DNA from: Halomonas ramblicola
GTDB taxonomy: Bacteria; Pseudomonadota; Gammaproteobacteria; Pseudomonadales; Halomonadaceae
Reading direction: 5' to 3'
Assembly: GCF_030409215.1 (NCBI RefSeq)
Contig: NZ_JAUFPL010000032.1
Location: 251,462 to 315,461 of the forward strand
DNA length: 64,000 nucleotides
Shown: positions 1 to 10,635 of the stretch, piece after piece
How the letters are laid out: each line of letters begins with the position of its first letter
How positions within the stretch are numbered: the first letter of the stretch is position 1
Notes under the pieces: generated by a model
Seen by the model: the letters and a program-made list of their open reading frames with translations, nothing else
Told to the model about the DNA's origin: nothing
The model's database searches: none
Position numbers and translations under genes: made by a program

Positions 1-31
1 CGCTGATCTCGGAAGGATTCAGTTGCTGCAT
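1..31 (-). CDS. atpA: ATP synthase F1 subunit alpha, N-terminal end only
   Basis: The first ten codons of the alpha subunit are visible on the minus strand, reading MQQLNPSEIS, which is the usual beginning of proteobacterial AtpA. The rest lies beyond the left edge of the window. It follows atpH by 16 bases, as expected for the atp operon order I-B-E-F-H-A. In the F1 head alpha alternates with beta and carries non-catalytic nucleotide sites. The identification rests on the short match and the operon position. Confidence 0.9.
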   Translation of the reverse strand, partial: MQQLNPSEIS

Positions 32-47
32 GCCATGTCCCTCAGAC

Positions 48-584
48 TCAGGCGGTTAGGGCTTCGGAGAGGCGTGCCAGTCGACCGCGCACCGACCCGT
101 CGATGACGGTATCGCCGGCACGCAGGATGACCCCGCCGAGAAGCTCGGCATCCACCTGAGTGGTAATGGAGATTTCGCGATTCAGGCGCTTCTTGAGCGC
201 GCGGGCGAGCTTGTCCTGCTGGGCCTTGGTGAGCTTGTAGGCCGACACCACGGTGACGTCGACCCGCTTCTCGTACTCGGCGCGCAGCGTCTCGAACTGT
301 GCGTCGATGGCGACCAACGCCGACAGGCGCCCCTTCTCCCCCAGGGTGTCGAGGAAGCGGCGCGCCGCCTCATCGAGCTCGACCTCCGCCAGCTCGGTGA
401 CCAGGGCCACCTTGCGCTCGGCGTCGAGCCTGGGGCTGGAGAGGAGCTTGAGCGCCTCACGGCTCGATACCACCATGGCCAGCTTGCCCAGCCACTCGGA
501 CCAGCTGTCCAGCGTCTGGTGATCGCGTGCGTACTCGAACGCCGCCTTGGCGTAGGGCCTGGCGACGGTAGACAGTTCCGCCAT
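48..584 (-). CDS. atpH: ATP synthase F1 subunit delta
   Basis: This 178-residue protein is the delta subunit, which sits on top of the F1 head and ties it to the peripheral stalk formed by the b subunits. The N-terminal segment around residues 8-17 (ARPYAKAAFE) and the C-terminal part with LGGVILRAGD and GSVRGRLARL are typical of the family, and the length is normal. It lies 11 bases after atpF and 16 bases before atpA in the atp operon, so it is surely co-transcribed. Nothing unusual is seen. Confidence 0.97.
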   Translation of the reverse strand: MAELSTVARPYAKAAFEYARDHQTLDSWSEWLGKLAMVVSSREALKLLSSPRLDAERKVALVTELAEVELDEAARRFLDTLGEKGRLSALVAIDAQFETLRAEYEKRVDVTVVSAYKLTKAQQDKLARALKKRLNREISITTQVDAELLGGVILRAGDTVIDGSVRGRLARLSEALTA

Positions 585-595
585 GGATCACCTCC

Positions 596-1066
596 TCACA
601 GTTCGGCGGCAAGCTCGTCGAGCAGCTTGCGATGGGCCTTCTCGTCGACGGAGGCTTCCAGGACACGCTCGGCGCCGGTGACCGCCAGGCGCGACACCTG
701 GGCGCGCAGATCGTCCTTGGCGCGGTTGATTTCCTGCTCGATCTCGTCACGAGCCGAGGCGACGATACGCTCGCCCTCGGCGCGGGCCTGCTCGCGGGCC
801 TCCTCGACCATCTGCGTGGAGCGCTTGTGGGCCTGCTCGAGGATCTGGGAGGCCTGCTCCTTGCTCTCGCGCAGCGTCTGCTCGGCCTGCTCCTGGGCGA
901 GCTCCAGGTCACGCGAGGCACGGCTGGCCGCATCCAGGCCATCAGCAATCTTCTTCTGGCGCTCGTGGAGCGCGTTGCTGATCGGCGGCCACACGTACTT
1001 TATGCAGAACCAGACGAAGATCGCGAAGGCGATCGTCTGTCCGATCAGCGTCATGTTGATATTCAC
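596..1066 (-). CDS. atpF: ATP synthase Fo subunit b
   Basis: This 156-residue protein is subunit b, the peripheral stalk of the ATP synthase, anchored in the inner membrane. The N-terminal hydrophobic helix (about residues 4-26) is followed by a long charged helix rich in Glu, Ala and Arg that forms the b2 dimer and reaches up to delta. Length matches the usual 156 residues. The start [10 protein letters not shown] agrees with the family, and a GGTACC-type leader with weak Shine-Dalgarno precedes it. It lies between atpE and atpH in the operon. Confidence 0.97.
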   Translation of the reverse strand: MNINMTLIGQTIAFAIFVWFCIKYVWPPISNALHERQKKIADGLDAASRASRDLELAQEQAEQTLRESKEQASQILEQAHKRSTQMVEEAREQARAEGERIVASARDEIEQEINRAKDDLRAQVSRLAVTGAERVLEASVDEKAHRKLLDELAAEL

Positions 1067-1142
1067 GGGGCGGTACCTCTGACAGGTTCGTGGCGACCGG
1101 AAACAAGCAAACCGAGCGCGGAGCGCTCGGTGCTGTCGTTCC

Positions 1143-1403
<261 letters not shown>

Positions 1404-1449
1404 TTAAGGGTTAGGGGGTGAGAGAAAAGGGGTTTCGACGTTGCTGACT

Positions 1450-2689
<1,240 letters not shown>

Positions 2690-2746
2690 CACGCCCTCCG
2701 TATCGGTCGGCTGGACCTGCCGGGGGCGCAGGAAAAACCACCGCGG

Positions 2747-2775
2747 ATTATAGGGAACCCCCTCGGGGGCTTCAA
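2747..2775 (-). promoter_or_regulatory. sigma-70 promoter of the atp operon
   Basis: On the minus strand TTGAAG (2770-2775) is followed after exactly 17 bases by a perfect TATAAT (2747-2752). The spacer contains a CCCCC/GGGGG inverted repeat. Transcription should begin near 2740, about 50 bases before atpI. This is the strongest promoter-like sequence in the window and fits the high expression of ATP synthase. It lies downstream of parB, so atp is not dependent on read-through from the par operon. Confidence 0.8.
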
Positions 2776-2868
2776 CTAAAGCAACACCGTTTCGCCAGCT
2801 TATCGGCGCATTTTTCGACCAAAGATGCAAGGATTGTCGACAAGCGTCGCCGTCGGCAGGGATCACCA

Positions 2869-3780
2869 CTAGCGAATGTGCTCCAGGATCCCGTCCAGCT
2901 CGTCGAGGCTGGAGTAGCGGATGGTCACCCGGCCCTTGCCGCCGCGACCGTGCTGGATCCGCACCGGGGCCCCCAACAGCTCGCCGAGGCGGGTCTCCAG
3001 ACGCGCCACGTCGGGGCTGGACGCCGGCTTCTCGGCCTTCTCCGGCGCCCCGGCCGTGAGCCGCTTGACCAGCGCCTCGGTGTCGCGGACGGTGAGGTCG
3101 CGGTTGACCACCTCGTGGGCGGCCTTGCGCTGCTTGGCCCCGGAGAGCGCCAGCAGCGCCCGGGCGTGGCCCATGTCCAGGTCGCCGCGCTCCAGCAGGG
3201 TCTGCACCTCCGGGTCCAGGGCCAGCAGGCGCAACAGGTTGGCCACCTGGGCGCGGGACTTGCCCACGGTGTCGGCCACCTGCTGCTGGGTCAGCTCGAA
3301 CTCGTCGATCAGCCGCTTGAGGGCCAGGGCCTCCTCCACCGGATTGAGGTTCTCGCGCTGGATGTTCTCGATCAGCGCCAGGGCCAGGGCCACCTCGTCG
3401 CTGACGTCGCGCACCACCGCCGGGATGACGTCCAGCTCGGCCAGTTGGGCGGCACGCCAGCGCCGCTCGCCGGCGATGATCTCGTAGCGCTCCTCGCCCA
3501 CGGGACGCACCACGATGGGCTGCATCACGCCCTGGGCGCGGATCGAGTCGGCCAGCTCCTCCAGGGCCTCGGGCTGGATATCGCGGCGCGGCTGGTACTT
3601 GCCGCGGGTGAGCTGGCCCAGCGGCAGGCGCTCGAGGCGATCACCCGACTCGGGCGCGGTCGCCGGGGCCGCCTCGTCGGCGTCGACGCCCAGGTCCGGC
3701 AGGTCCAGGCTCTCACGGCGCCGGGCACCGGCGCCGATCAGCGCATCCAGTCCACGTCCCAGGGCGGGTTTACGCGTCAT
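2869..3780 (-). CDS. parB: chromosome-partitioning protein ParB (Spo0J family)
   Basis: ParB is a CTP-dependent DNA clamp that loads at parS sites near the origin and spreads along the chromosome; with ParA it segregates origins. The 303-residue protein has the CTP-binding motif GERRWRAAQ at residues 104-112, ENIQREN near 138-144, a helix-turn-helix at about 163-187 (LTQQQVADTVGKSRAQVANL) and a C-terminal dimerisation domain. It begins 22 bases after parA. Its likely binding sites are the six 16-mers between 29815 and 35327, about 26-32 kb away and on the other side of dnaA. Confidence 0.96.
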   Translation of the reverse strand: MTRKPALGRGLDALIGAGARRRESLDLPDLGVDADEAAPATAPESGDRLERLPLGQLTRGKYQPRRDIQPEALEELADSIRAQGVMQPIVVRPVGEERYEIIAGERRWRAAQLAELDVIPAVVRDVSDEVALALALIENIQRENLNPVEEALALKRLIDEFELTQQQVADTVGKSRAQVANLLRLLALDPEVQTLLERGDLDMGHARALLALSGAKQRKAAHEVVNRDLTVRDTEALVKRLTAGAPEKAEKPASSPDVARLETRLGELLGAPVRIQHGRGGKGRVTIRYSSLDELDGILEHIR

Positions 3781-3802
3781 CGAGATTCCCTCATCACAGC
3801 GG

Positions 3803-4579
3803 TTAAAGCGACAGCCGGCGGATCAACTCCTTGGCCAGCACCCGGTGGGCCTGGCTGCCCCGCGAGAAGCGCGCGTACTTGGTCACCGGCAGGCCGTGGC
3901 TCGGCGCCTCGGCCACCCGCACGTTGCGCGGGATGGTGGCCTTGAGCAGGGTGTCGCCGAAGTAGTCGCGCAACTGCTTGGTGACGTCGCGGGTCAGGCT
4001 GTTGCGACTGTCGAACATGGTGCGCAGGATGCCATAGATCTCCAGCGACGGGTTCACGCTGTCCTTGATCTGCTCCACGGTGTCGAGCAGCGCCGAGAGC
4101 CCCTCCAGGGAATAGAACTCGCACTGCAGCGGGATCAGCACCCCGTGGGCGGCGGTCAGGCCGTTGACGGTGAGCATGTTGAGCGACGGCGGACAGTCGA
4201 TCAGCACCACGTCGTACTCCCCGGCCACGTCGCCCAGGGAGCGGTCCAGGCAGCGTTCGCGACCGGCCTTGCGATCCAGCAGCGCCACCTCGGCGGCGGT
4301 GAGGTCGCCGTTGCCCGGCAGCAGGGCATAGCCCGCCGCGGGGCAGTCGAGGATCACCTCGGCGGCACCGCGATCGCCGAGCAGCACCTCCAGTACGCTG
4401 CCATCCAGTTCGTGCTTGTCGACGCCGCTACCCATGGTGGCATGACCCTGGGGGTCGAGGTCGACCAGCAGCACGCGGCGATCCAGGGCCGCCAGGCTGG
4501 CGGCGAGGTTCACCGCGGTGGTGGTCTTGCCGACGCCACCCTTCTGGTTGGTCAAGGCGATGATCTTGGTCACGGGCAA
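3803..4579 (-). CDS. parA: chromosome-partitioning ATPase ParA (Soj)
   Basis: ParA is a Walker-type ATPase that coats the nucleoid and pulls ParB-parS complexes apart. The 258-residue protein shows the deviant Walker A motif KGGVGKTT at residues 13-20 with the signature lysine, LLVDLDPQGH and VVLIDCPPSL. The length is that of a chromosomal ParA without the extra N-terminal DNA-binding domain of many plasmid ParAs. It sits 25 bases after rsmG and directly before parB, the classical mnmG-rsmG-parA-parB order. Confidence 0.96.
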   Translation of the reverse strand: MPVTKIIALTNQKGGVGKTTTAVNLAASLAALDRRVLLVDLDPQGHATMGSGVDKHELDGSVLEVLLGDRGAAEVILDCPAAGYALLPGNGDLTAAEVALLDRKAGRERCLDRSLGDVAGEYDVVLIDCPPSLNMLTVNGLTAAHGVLIPLQCEFYSLEGLSALLDTVEQIKDSVNPSLEIYGILRTMFDSRNSLTRDVTKQLRDYFGDTLLKATIPRNVRVAEAPSHGLPVTKYARFSRGSQAHRVLAKELIRRLSL

Positions 4580-4604
4580 CTCCCTTGCTGGGAAACGCGA
4601 ATTA

Positions 4605-5255
4605 TCATGGGGTCCGTCCGGCGCCCCGGCGCTCGAGTACCACCAGCCGCCGACTGCCGACCTCGAAGGGGACCTCGAGGTCGTAGCGGGCCACCGGCAC
4701 GACCTCCTCGGGCAGGTCGGCCAGCTCCTCCTCCACGGCGGGCCCCTTCATGGCCAACCACTGCCCCTCGGGGGCGACCAGCGGCCGGGTCAGGGCGACG
4801 AAGTCGCCGAGGCCGGCAAAGGCCCGGGAGATCACCTGGTCGAAGCGGCCCGCGAAGGCCTCGACCCTCGCCTGCACCGGGGTGACGTTGTCGAGCCCCA
4901 ATTCCATCACCGCCTGCCGCTGGAAGCGTACCTTCTTGCCGTTGCTGTCGAGCAGGGTCACCGCCAACTCGGGTGCCAGGATCGCCAGCACCAGCCCCGG
5001 AAACCCCGGGCCCGCGCCGACGTCGAGCAGCCGCGGACCGGCGACGTGGGGCAGCACGGCGGCGCTGTCCAGCAGGTGGCGGGCCACCATCTCCTCGGGC
5101 GCACGTATCGCGGTGAGGTTATAGGCGCGGTTCCACTTCTGCAACAGCCCCACCAGTTCCAGCAGGCGGCGGCGCTGCTCGGCGTCGATGGCGATGCCCA
5201 GCCGCGCGAGCCCCTGGTCGAGCCGCGCCCCGACCCCATCGGACGGCACCGTCAC
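4605..5255 (-). CDS. rsmG: 16S rRNA (guanine-527-N7)-methyltransferase RsmG
   Basis: RsmG (GidB) methylates N7 of G527 in 16S rRNA. The 216-residue protein has the SAM-binding glycine-rich loop [15 protein letters not shown] at about residues 76-90 and [10 protein letters not shown] near 40-49, both typical. It overlaps the end of mnmG by four bases (ATGA), so the two are translationally coupled. Length is normal. Loss of this enzyme gives low-level streptomycin resistance in other bacteria, which is family knowledge and not visible here. Confidence 0.96.
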   Translation of the reverse strand: MTVPSDGVGARLDQGLARLGIAIDAEQRRRLLELVGLLQKWNRAYNLTAIRAPEEMVARHLLDSAAVLPHVAGPRLLDVGAGPGFPGLVLAILAPELAVTLLDSNGKKVRFQRQAVMELGLDNVTPVQARVEAFAGRFDQVISRAFAGLGDFVALTRPLVAPEGQWLAMKGPAVEEELADLPEEVVPVARYDLEVPFEVGSRRLVVLERRGAGRTP

Positions 5256-7147
5256 GCGCTGGCCGCCTGCTGGTCATCGAGCAGGCGACGCTTCTTGAGG
5301 TGGATCAACAGGATCGACACGGCGGCCGGCGTGACCCCGGAGATGCGTGCGGCCTGGGCCAGGGTCGCCGGCCGAGCCTCGGCTAGCTTCTGGCGGATCT
5401 CGTGGGAGAGCCCCTCGACCCGCGCATAGTCCAGATCGGTCGGCAGCGGCGTGGCCTCGTGGCGCTTGAGCTTGTCGATCTCGTCCTGCTGGCGGTCGAT
5501 GTAGCCTTGGTACTTGGCCTGGATCTGCACCTGTTCGGCCACCGCCGGATCCGCCACCGGCTCGCCGACCAGGCCGGCCACGTCGGCGTAGGAGAGCTCG
5601 GGGCGCTTGAGCAGATCCAGCAGGCGGTACTCCCGGGCGGGCGCCTTGCCGGTCTTCGCCGCCACCACCTGGGCGGCGTCGCTGCCGGGCTGCACCCAAC
5701 TGGTCTCGAGGCGGGCGTTCTCGCGTTCGATCGCCTCCCGCTTGGCGCTGAACGCCGCCCAGCGGGCGTCGTCCACCAGGCCCAGCTCGCGTCCGGCCTC
5801 GGTGAGGCGCAGGTCGGCGTTGTCCTCGCGCAGCAGCAGGCGGTACTCGGCCCGCGAGGTGAACATCCGATAGGGCTCCCGGGTGCCCAGGGTGATCAGG
5901 TCGTCCACCAGTACGCCCAGGTAGGCCTCATCGCGGCGCGGCCACCAGGCCTCGAGTCCCCGGGCGCGTCGGGCGGCGTTGAGGCCGGCGAGCAGGCCCT
6001 GGGCGCCGGCCTCCTCGTAGCCGGTGGTGCCGTTGATCTGCCCGGCGAAGAACAGGTTGTGGATGAACTTCGTCTCCAGGGAGTGCCTGAGGTCCCGGGG
6101 ATCGAAGAAGTCGTACTCGATGGCGTAGCCCGGCCGGGTGATATGGGCGTTCTCCAGGCCGGCGATGGAGCGTACCACCTCGATCTGGACGTCGAAGGGC
6201 AGCGAGGTGGAGATGCCGTTGGGGTAGAGCTCATGGGTGTCCAGACCCTCCGGCTCGATGAACACCTGGTGGCTCGCCTTGTCGGCGAAGCGGTGCACCT
6301 TGTCCTCGATCGACGGGCAGTAGCGCGGTCCGACCCCCTCGATCGTCCCGGAGTACATGGGCGAGCGGTCGAGGTTGGCGAAGATGATCTCGTGGGTGCG
6401 CGCATTGGTGTGGGCGATATGGCAGCTCACCTGGTGCGGATGCCGCTCACGATCGCCCAGGAAGGACATCACCGGTGTCGGGGTATCGCCCGGCTGCTCC
6501 TCGAGCTTGGCGAAGTCGAGGCTCCTGGCATCCAGCCGCGGCGGCGTCCCGGTCTTCAACCGGTCGACCCGGAACGGCAGGGCGCGCAGCCGCTCGGCCA
6601 GGGCGTTGGAGGGCGGGTCGCCGGCACGGCCGCCGCGGCTGCGGTCGAGGCCGATATGGATGACCCCGCCGAGGAAGGTGCCGGTGCACAGCACCACGCT
6701 CTCGGCGTGGAAGCGGATACCGGTCTCGGTGACCACGCCGCGCACGGTGTCGCCGTCGACGATCAGGTCGCCGGCGGCCTGCTGGAAGAGCGTCAGGTTG
6801 GGCTGGTTCTCCAGCAGGCCGCGGATCGCCGCCTTGTAGCGGACCCGGTCGGCCTGGGCCCGGGTCGCGCGTACCGCGGGGCCCTTGCGGGCGTTGAGGA
6901 CACGGAACTGGATACCGCCGAGGTCGGTGGCCCTGGCCATGGCACCGCCCAGGGCATCGATCTCCTTGACCAGGTGGCTCTTGCCGATCCCGCCGATGGC
7001 GGGATTGCAGGACATCTGGCCGAGGGTCTCGATGTTGTGGGTCAGCAGCAGGGTCTGACAGCCCATGCGGGCGGAGGCCAGGGCGGCTTCGGTTCCCGCG
7101 TGGCCACCGCCGATGACGATGACGTCGAAGCGGTCGGGGTAATCCAA
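5252..7147 (-). CDS. mnmG: tRNA uridine-5-carboxymethylaminomethyl modification enzyme MnmG
   Basis: MnmG (GidA) is the FAD-dependent partner of MnmE that installs the carboxymethylaminomethyl group on wobble U34 of several tRNAs. The 631-residue protein begins with the dinucleotide-binding IGGGHAG (residues 12-18), contains the [15 protein letters not shown] segment and ends in the helical C-terminal domain that contacts MnmE. The size is standard. It leads the mnmG-rsmG-parA-parB operon and has a promoter 63-91 bases upstream. Its partner gene mnmE lies 15 kb away instead of next door. Confidence 0.97.
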   Translation of the reverse strand: MDYPDRFDVIVIGGGHAGTEAALASARMGCQTLLLTHNIETLGQMSCNPAIGGIGKSHLVKEIDALGGAMARATDLGGIQFRVLNARKGPAVRATRAQADRVRYKAAIRGLLENQPNLTLFQQAAGDLIVDGDTVRGVVTETGIRFHAESVVLCTGTFLGGVIHIGLDRSRGGRAGDPPSNALAERLRALPFRVDRLKTGTPPRLDARSLDFAKLEEQPGDTPTPVMSFLGDRERHPHQVSCHIAHTNARTHEIIFANLDRSPMYSGTIEGVGPRYCPSIEDKVHRFADKASHQVFIEPEGLDTHELYPNGISTSLPFDVQIEVVRSIAGLENAHITRPGYAIEYDFFDPRDLRHSLETKFIHNLFFAGQINGTTGYEEAGAQGLLAGLNAARRARGLEAWWPRRDEAYLGVLVDDLITLGTREPYRMFTSRAEYRLLLREDNADLRLTEAGRELGLVDDARWAAFSAKREAIERENARLETSWVQPGSDAAQVVAAKTGKAPAREYRLLDLLKRPELSYADVAGLVGEPVADPAVAEQVQIQAKYQGYIDRQQDEIDKLKRHEATPLPTDLDYARVEGLSHEIRQKLAEARPATLAQAARISGVTPAAVSILLIHLKKRRLLDDQQAASA

Positions 7148-7204
7148 GGTGCACCTCGATGGCGCCGTGGCGCCTGTCTTGCGGTCAAGGGGGATGAAAT
7201 CAGC

Positions 7205-7625
7205 CCGCCAGTATAAACCCCCTGTGGGTAATCGTCAGGGTTTTCCACACCGGGATCGCCATCTTCGCGCCTCTCCATCTCCTATCAATAAAAAACAGAG
7301 TATTAGAATAGAAGTTCTGTTGTGGTAGTAATTACTGGTGTGGACAAAACCCGGGGATAAGTGGAAAAGTCTCTTTCCTATCAACAGGATCCGCTGTTAA
7401 CCAAAACCGGGACAAGGGGCTGACGACCTGCGGACGAGGTGTCGCGAACCTGTGGACGGAACCGCGACTTGCCCACAGCCCCGGGACTGCACCGCTTTTC
7501 CACCGCCGGCTACCGGGCTTGTGCCCGTGACTGTGAACAACCCTCGCGATACGTCGCCAGGCCCCTGACCATGGGCCTCGGACGGCGAATGGGGAGTCCG
7601 AGGCGAATTTTCTGTCCACAGGCAG
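7205..7625. other. non-coding region upstream of mnmG; candidate origin or DnaA-controlled region
   Basis: No gene fits this stretch. It holds an AT-rich core (about 7278-7336) and several DnaA-box-like 9-mers: TGTGGGTAA 7223, TTTTCCACA 7241 and TGTGGACAA 7339 each differ from the consensus by one base, and about five others (7352, 7360, 7451, 7469, 7532, 7612) by two. The E. coli origin lies in the equivalent place beside mnmG. No perfect box is present here, and only two GATC sites were noticed. I consider the rpmH-dnaA region the better origin candidate. Confidence 0.4.
7210..7238 (-). promoter_or_regulatory. probable mnmG promoter with an internal DnaA-box-like site
   Basis: On the minus strand CTGACG (7233-7238) is separated by 17 bases from TATACT (7210-7215), a reasonable sigma-70 promoter ending 63 bases before the mnmG start. 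The spacer includes TGTGGGTAA read on the plus strand (7223-7231), one base away from the DnaA box TGTGGATAA. If DnaA binds there it would block the promoter and tie mnmG-par transcription to replication timing; that is an inference. Confidence 0.6.
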
Positions 7626-7656
7626 AAAAAGGGCCCTGTCGATAACGACAGGGCCC
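7626..7656 (-). terminator. intrinsic terminator of the amino-acid ABC transporter operon
   Basis: An 11-bp perfect stem (GGGCCCTGTCG with its complement) closes a four-base loop, and on the minus strand it is followed by five T residues. It lies 27 bases after the stop codon of the ATP-binding protein and insulates the mnmG upstream region from that operon. Confidence 0.85.
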
Positions 7657-7682
7657 GTCCATGCGCGGCGACGCACGGCGAT

Positions 7683-8456
7683 TCAGTGCTGGAGCACCCG
7701 CGACAGGAAGCTGCGAGTCCGCTCGTCGGCGGGAGCGTCGAAGATCGTCTCCGGTGGCGCCTCCTCGGCGATCTCACCCTTGTGGACGTAGATCACCCGG
7801 TCGGCCACCTCGCGGGCGAAGCCCATCTCGTGGGAGACGATGATCATGGTCATGCCCTCCCTGGCCAGCTCGCGCATGGCGTCGAGCACCTCGCCGATCA
7901 TCTCCGGATCCAGCGCCGAGGTGGGCTCGTCGAAGAGCATCAGGCGTGGCTCCATGGCCAGCGCCCGGGCCAGGGCCACACGCTGCTGCTGGCCGCCGGA
8001 GAGCTGGGTCGGTGACTTGGCGGCCTGGTCGGCGATGCCGACGCGCTCGAGCAGCCGCTCGGCGATCTCGACGGCGTCCTCGCGGCTCCAGCCGCGTACC
8101 TTCATGGGCGCCAGGATGACGTTGTCCAGCACGCTCAGGTGGGGAAAGAGGTTGAACTGCTGGAACACCATGCCCACCTCGGTGCGGATCTTCTGCAGCG
8201 CCTTGCCGCTCTTGCCATGGGGCAGCAGCTCGTTGCCGTCCACCACGATATGGCCGTCCTGAAACTCCTCCAGGCCGTTGATGCAACGGATCAGCGTCGA
8301 CTTGCCCGAGCCGCTGGCGCCGATGATCACCACCACCTCGCCGGGATTGACCTCCAGGTCGATGTCCTTGAGGACGTGCAGGCTGCCGAAGTGCTTGTTG
8401 ACCTTCTCCATGTTCACGATGGGCTCGTTGCCGCCCGGCGACTGTTCTGAGTTCAT
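7683..8456 (-). CDS. polar amino-acid ABC transporter, ATP-binding protein
   Basis: This 257-residue ATPase powers uptake of a polar amino acid across the inner membrane. It has Walker A GASGSGKS at residues 46-53, the signature LSGGQQQR at 152-159, and Walker B with the Q-loop partner [12 protein letters not shown] at 172-183, in the arrangement of the GlnQ/HisP family. The ATG at 8456 was chosen because AAGGGAG precedes it by seven bases; a longer frame upstream would run through the permease gene. It is the last gene of a binding protein-permease-ATPase operon and is followed by a strong terminator. Substrate cannot be fixed from sequence alone. Confidence 0.93.
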   Translation of the reverse strand: MNSEQSPGGNEPIVNMEKVNKHFGSLHVLKDIDLEVNPGEVVVIIGASGSGKSTLIRCINGLEEFQDGHIVVDGNELLPHGKSGKALQKIRTEVGMVFQQFNLFPHLSVLDNVILAPMKVRGWSREDAVEIAERLLERVGIADQAAKSPTQLSGGQQQRVALARALAMEPRLMLFDEPTSALDPEMIGEVLDAMRELAREGMTMIIVSHEMGFAREVADRVIYVHKGEIAEEAPPETIFDAPADERTRSFLSRVLQH

Positions 8457-8467
8457 GTCGCGCTCCC

Positions 8468-9139
8468 TTATTGTCCGACCAGGCCGCGGCGCTCGAGCTG
8501 GCTGAGCAGCAGCGACAGGGTCCAGGTGATCGCCAGGTAGAGCAGGGCCACCATCAGGTAGACCTCCATGGCGGTGAAGGTGGTGGCGATGTAGATCTGG
8601 CCCTGGCGGACCAGCTCGCCGACCCCGATCACCGAGAACAGCGAGGTGTCCTTGATGCTGATGATGGCCTGGTTGCCCAGCGGCGGGATCATGCGCCGGA
8701 AGGCCTGGGGCCAGATCACGTAGCGGAACGCCTGGACGCGGGACAGGCCCAGCGACAGTGAGGCCTCGCGCTGGCCGCGCTCGATGGACTGCACGCCGCC
8801 GCGCACCACCTCCGAGATGTAGGCGCCGGAGTTGACGGCGATGGCGGCGATGCCGGCGGTCAGGGCGTTGATGGGGCCGCCGAGGATCTGCGGCAGGCCG
8901 TAGAAGATGAACAGCACCTGCACCAGGATGGGGGTGCCGCGGAACACCTCGATGTAGACGGAAGCGGGCAGGCGCAGCCAGCTCACGGGGCCGATGCGCA
9001 TCAGGCCGAAGATGATGCCGATTACGAAGCCGATGGCCAGGCCGCCGAAGGAGATCAGCAGCGTCCAGGGGATGCCCGGCAGTAAGTGGGGAATGGAACT
9101 GAAGGCGGCCGCCCAGTCGAATTGAAAGGTCACATCCAC
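8468..9139 (-). CDS. polar amino-acid ABC transporter, permease
   Basis: This 223-residue membrane protein has about five helices and the EAA loop (residues near 130-150, [20 protein letters not shown]) that docks on the ATPase. A single permease gene suggests a homodimeric channel, as in GlnP-type glutamine importers. It lies 11 bases before the ATPase gene and about 110 bases after the binding-protein gene. The family call (HisM/GlnP type) is firm; the transported amino acid is not known. Confidence 0.92.
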   Translation of the reverse strand: MDVTFQFDWAAAFSSIPHLLPGIPWTLLISFGGLAIGFVIGIIFGLMRIGPVSWLRLPASVYIEVFRGTPILVQVLFIFYGLPQILGGPINALTAGIAAIAVNSGAYISEVVRGGVQSIERGQREASLSLGLSRVQAFRYVIWPQAFRRMIPPLGNQAIISIKDTSLFSVIGVGELVRQGQIYIATTFTAMEVYLMVALLYLAITWTLSLLLSQLERRGLVGQ

Positions 9140-9248
9140 GAGAAGGTCTCCGGGAGCGTTGAACGACGCGGGGCCGGGAGGTCATGCCACCCGGCCCCGC
9201 GGACTCGCGCGTCGCCGTCGGGGCGACGAGTGTCGGGAGGGTACCGTC

Positions 9249-10037
9249 TCAGTCGTCGCTGGGTGCCTCGCCGAACCACTTCTCGTAGATCTCGTCGTAG
9301 GTGCCGTCCTCGCGCATCTCGGCCAGCGCCTGGTTGACCGGCTCGACCCACTCGCTGCCTTGGTGGAAGACGATGCCGTACTGCTGGCCCTCGTAGAGTG
9401 GACCCACCACCTTGGTGCGCCCTTCGCCACGGGTCTGGGCGAAGTAGGAGACGTTGGGGGCGTCGTAGAAGGCGGCGTCGACGTTGCGACCGAGCAGCGC
9501 CATGTACATGTCCGAGGTGCCCGGATAGGGGGTGATCTCGGTATCCTCGCCGAAGGTTTCCTGGAGGAAGTCGTAGCTGGTGGAGCCGATCTTGGTGGCG
9601 ATGGTCATGCCCTCGAGGTCCTCGAGGGTCTCGACCTCGTCGTTGTCGGCGCGCACCATGATGCGCAGGCCGGAATCGTAGTAGGGGTCGGAGTAGTCGA
9701 CGATCTCGGCGCGTTCCTCGGTGATGGTGATCCCGGCGATGGCGATCTCCTGGCTACCGGTCTGGACGGCCGGGATGATGCCGTTGAACTCCATGGTGGT
9801 GAGGTTGACCTCGAAGCCCGCCCGCTCGGCGATCTCGTTGATCATGTCCATGTCGAAACCGATCATCTCGCCGGTATCGGCATCCATCATCTCGAAGGGC
9901 ACGAAGCTGGGGTCGGTGACCACGTTGACGGTGGGCTCCTGGGCGCCGGCCGTGGCGGCCGCGCCGAGGCCCAGCGCCAGGGTGGCGGCCAGGGCGGATT
10001 GCTTCAGCAGGGGTGAAGCCAGAGTTGAGCGTTTCAT
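9249..10037 (-). CDS. periplasmic amino-acid-binding protein of the ABC transporter
   Basis: This 262-residue protein is the extracytoplasmic binding component. It has an N-terminal signal peptide with a hydrophobic core at about residues 13-29 and a probable cleavage after AGA (residue 32). The mature part shows the cluster 3 binding-protein fold: [20 protein letters not shown] near 46-65 and a C-terminal EKWFGEAP. It is markedly acidic, which suits a periplasmic protein of a halophile. GGGGAGT precedes the ATG by about four bases. It is the first gene of the three-gene uptake operon. Confidence 0.93.
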   Translation of the reverse strand: MKRSTLASPLLKQSALAATLALGLGAAATAGAQEPTVNVVTDPSFVPFEMMDADTGEMIGFDMDMINEIAERAGFEVNLTTMEFNGIIPAVQTGSQEIAIAGITITEERAEIVDYSDPYYDSGLRIMVRADNDEVETLEDLEGMTIATKIGSTSYDFLQETFGEDTEITPYPGTSDMYMALLGRNVDAAFYDAPNVSYFAQTRGEGRTKVVGPLYEGQQYGIVFHQGSEWVEPVNQALAEMREDGTYDEIYEKWFGEAPSDD

Positions 10038-10152
10038 GGGACTCCCCGTTCTTGGGACTTATCTGATGGGACTCGCCATTTTAACCTTGGCGAGAATCCC
10101 CCAGAGCGTCAAGTTGGGCAATCTCACGATCCGCGTCGCCACGGACGTGGCG

Positions 10153-10506
10153 TCATACCATGAAGGAGGCCCCGCAGCCGCAGGTAGTGGTGGCGTTGGG
10201 ATTCTGGACCAGGAAGCGGGCGCCGGCCAGGCCCTCCTCGTAGTCCACGGTGGAGCCGACCAGGTACTGGTAGGAGAGCGGGTCGATCACCAGGCCCACC
10301 CCGCCGAATTCCACCAGGGTGTCGTCCTCGGCGATCTCCTCGGCGAAGTCGAAGCCGTACTGGAAGCCCGAGCAGCCGCCTCCGGTCACGTAGACGCGCA
10401 GCTTCAGCGCCGGGTTGCCCTCCTCCGCGATCAGCGCCTCGAGGCGGGCACGCGCACCGTCCGACAATAGCAGGGGCGTGGGGACGAAGGATTCAGCTCC
10501 GCTCAT
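10153..10506 (-). CDS. erpA: iron-sulfur cluster insertion protein ErpA
   Basis: ErpA is an A-type carrier that delivers 4Fe-4S clusters to apoproteins, notably enzymes of isoprenoid synthesis and respiration. The 117-residue protein has the three cluster-ligand cysteines in [10 protein letters not shown] (Cys45) and TTCGCG (Cys109, Cys111). The start [10 protein letters not shown] at 10506 was chosen over an in-frame ATG 45 bases upstream because of family length (114 residues in E. coli) and a nearby CTGGAG. It stands downstream of argC on the same strand with 129 bases between. Confidence 0.93.
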   Translation of the reverse strand: MSGAESFVPTPLLLSDGARARLEALIAEEGNPALKLRVYVTGGGCSGFQYGFDFAEEIAEDDTLVEFGGVGLVIDPLSYQYLVGSTVDYEEGLAGARFLVQNPNATTTCGCGASFMV

Positions 10507-10584
10507 GGATGACTCCAGGGGGAAGGAAGTGTGACCCACCATTATCCCCAATCCCCAGCAAATTGGTCAACTTTGTGAAGCCCT

Positions 10585-10628
10585 CTCTTCGACCTGTCGC
10601 CGGCATCCCTCGCTGTAGGCAACTGCGA
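10585..10628. repeat. partial copy of the right end of the 34.9-kb inverted-repeat element
   Basis: Forty-four bases here match 35101-35144 with six differences, including the terminal CAACTGCGA. The match stops just before the tip of the element, where the complete copy continues into ATAGCCCT, and no left end or flanking duplication is seen, so this looks like a truncated relic. It lies between the argC stop and erpA and does not affect either reading frame. Confidence 0.65.
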
Positions 10629-10635
10629 AAGGGGA

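Noticed and set aside
7397..7777. Open frames in the mnmG upstream region as possible genes
   Set aside because: They have no ribosome sites, include the terminator at 7626-7656 and many DnaA-like sites, and look like chance frames in GC-rich DNA.
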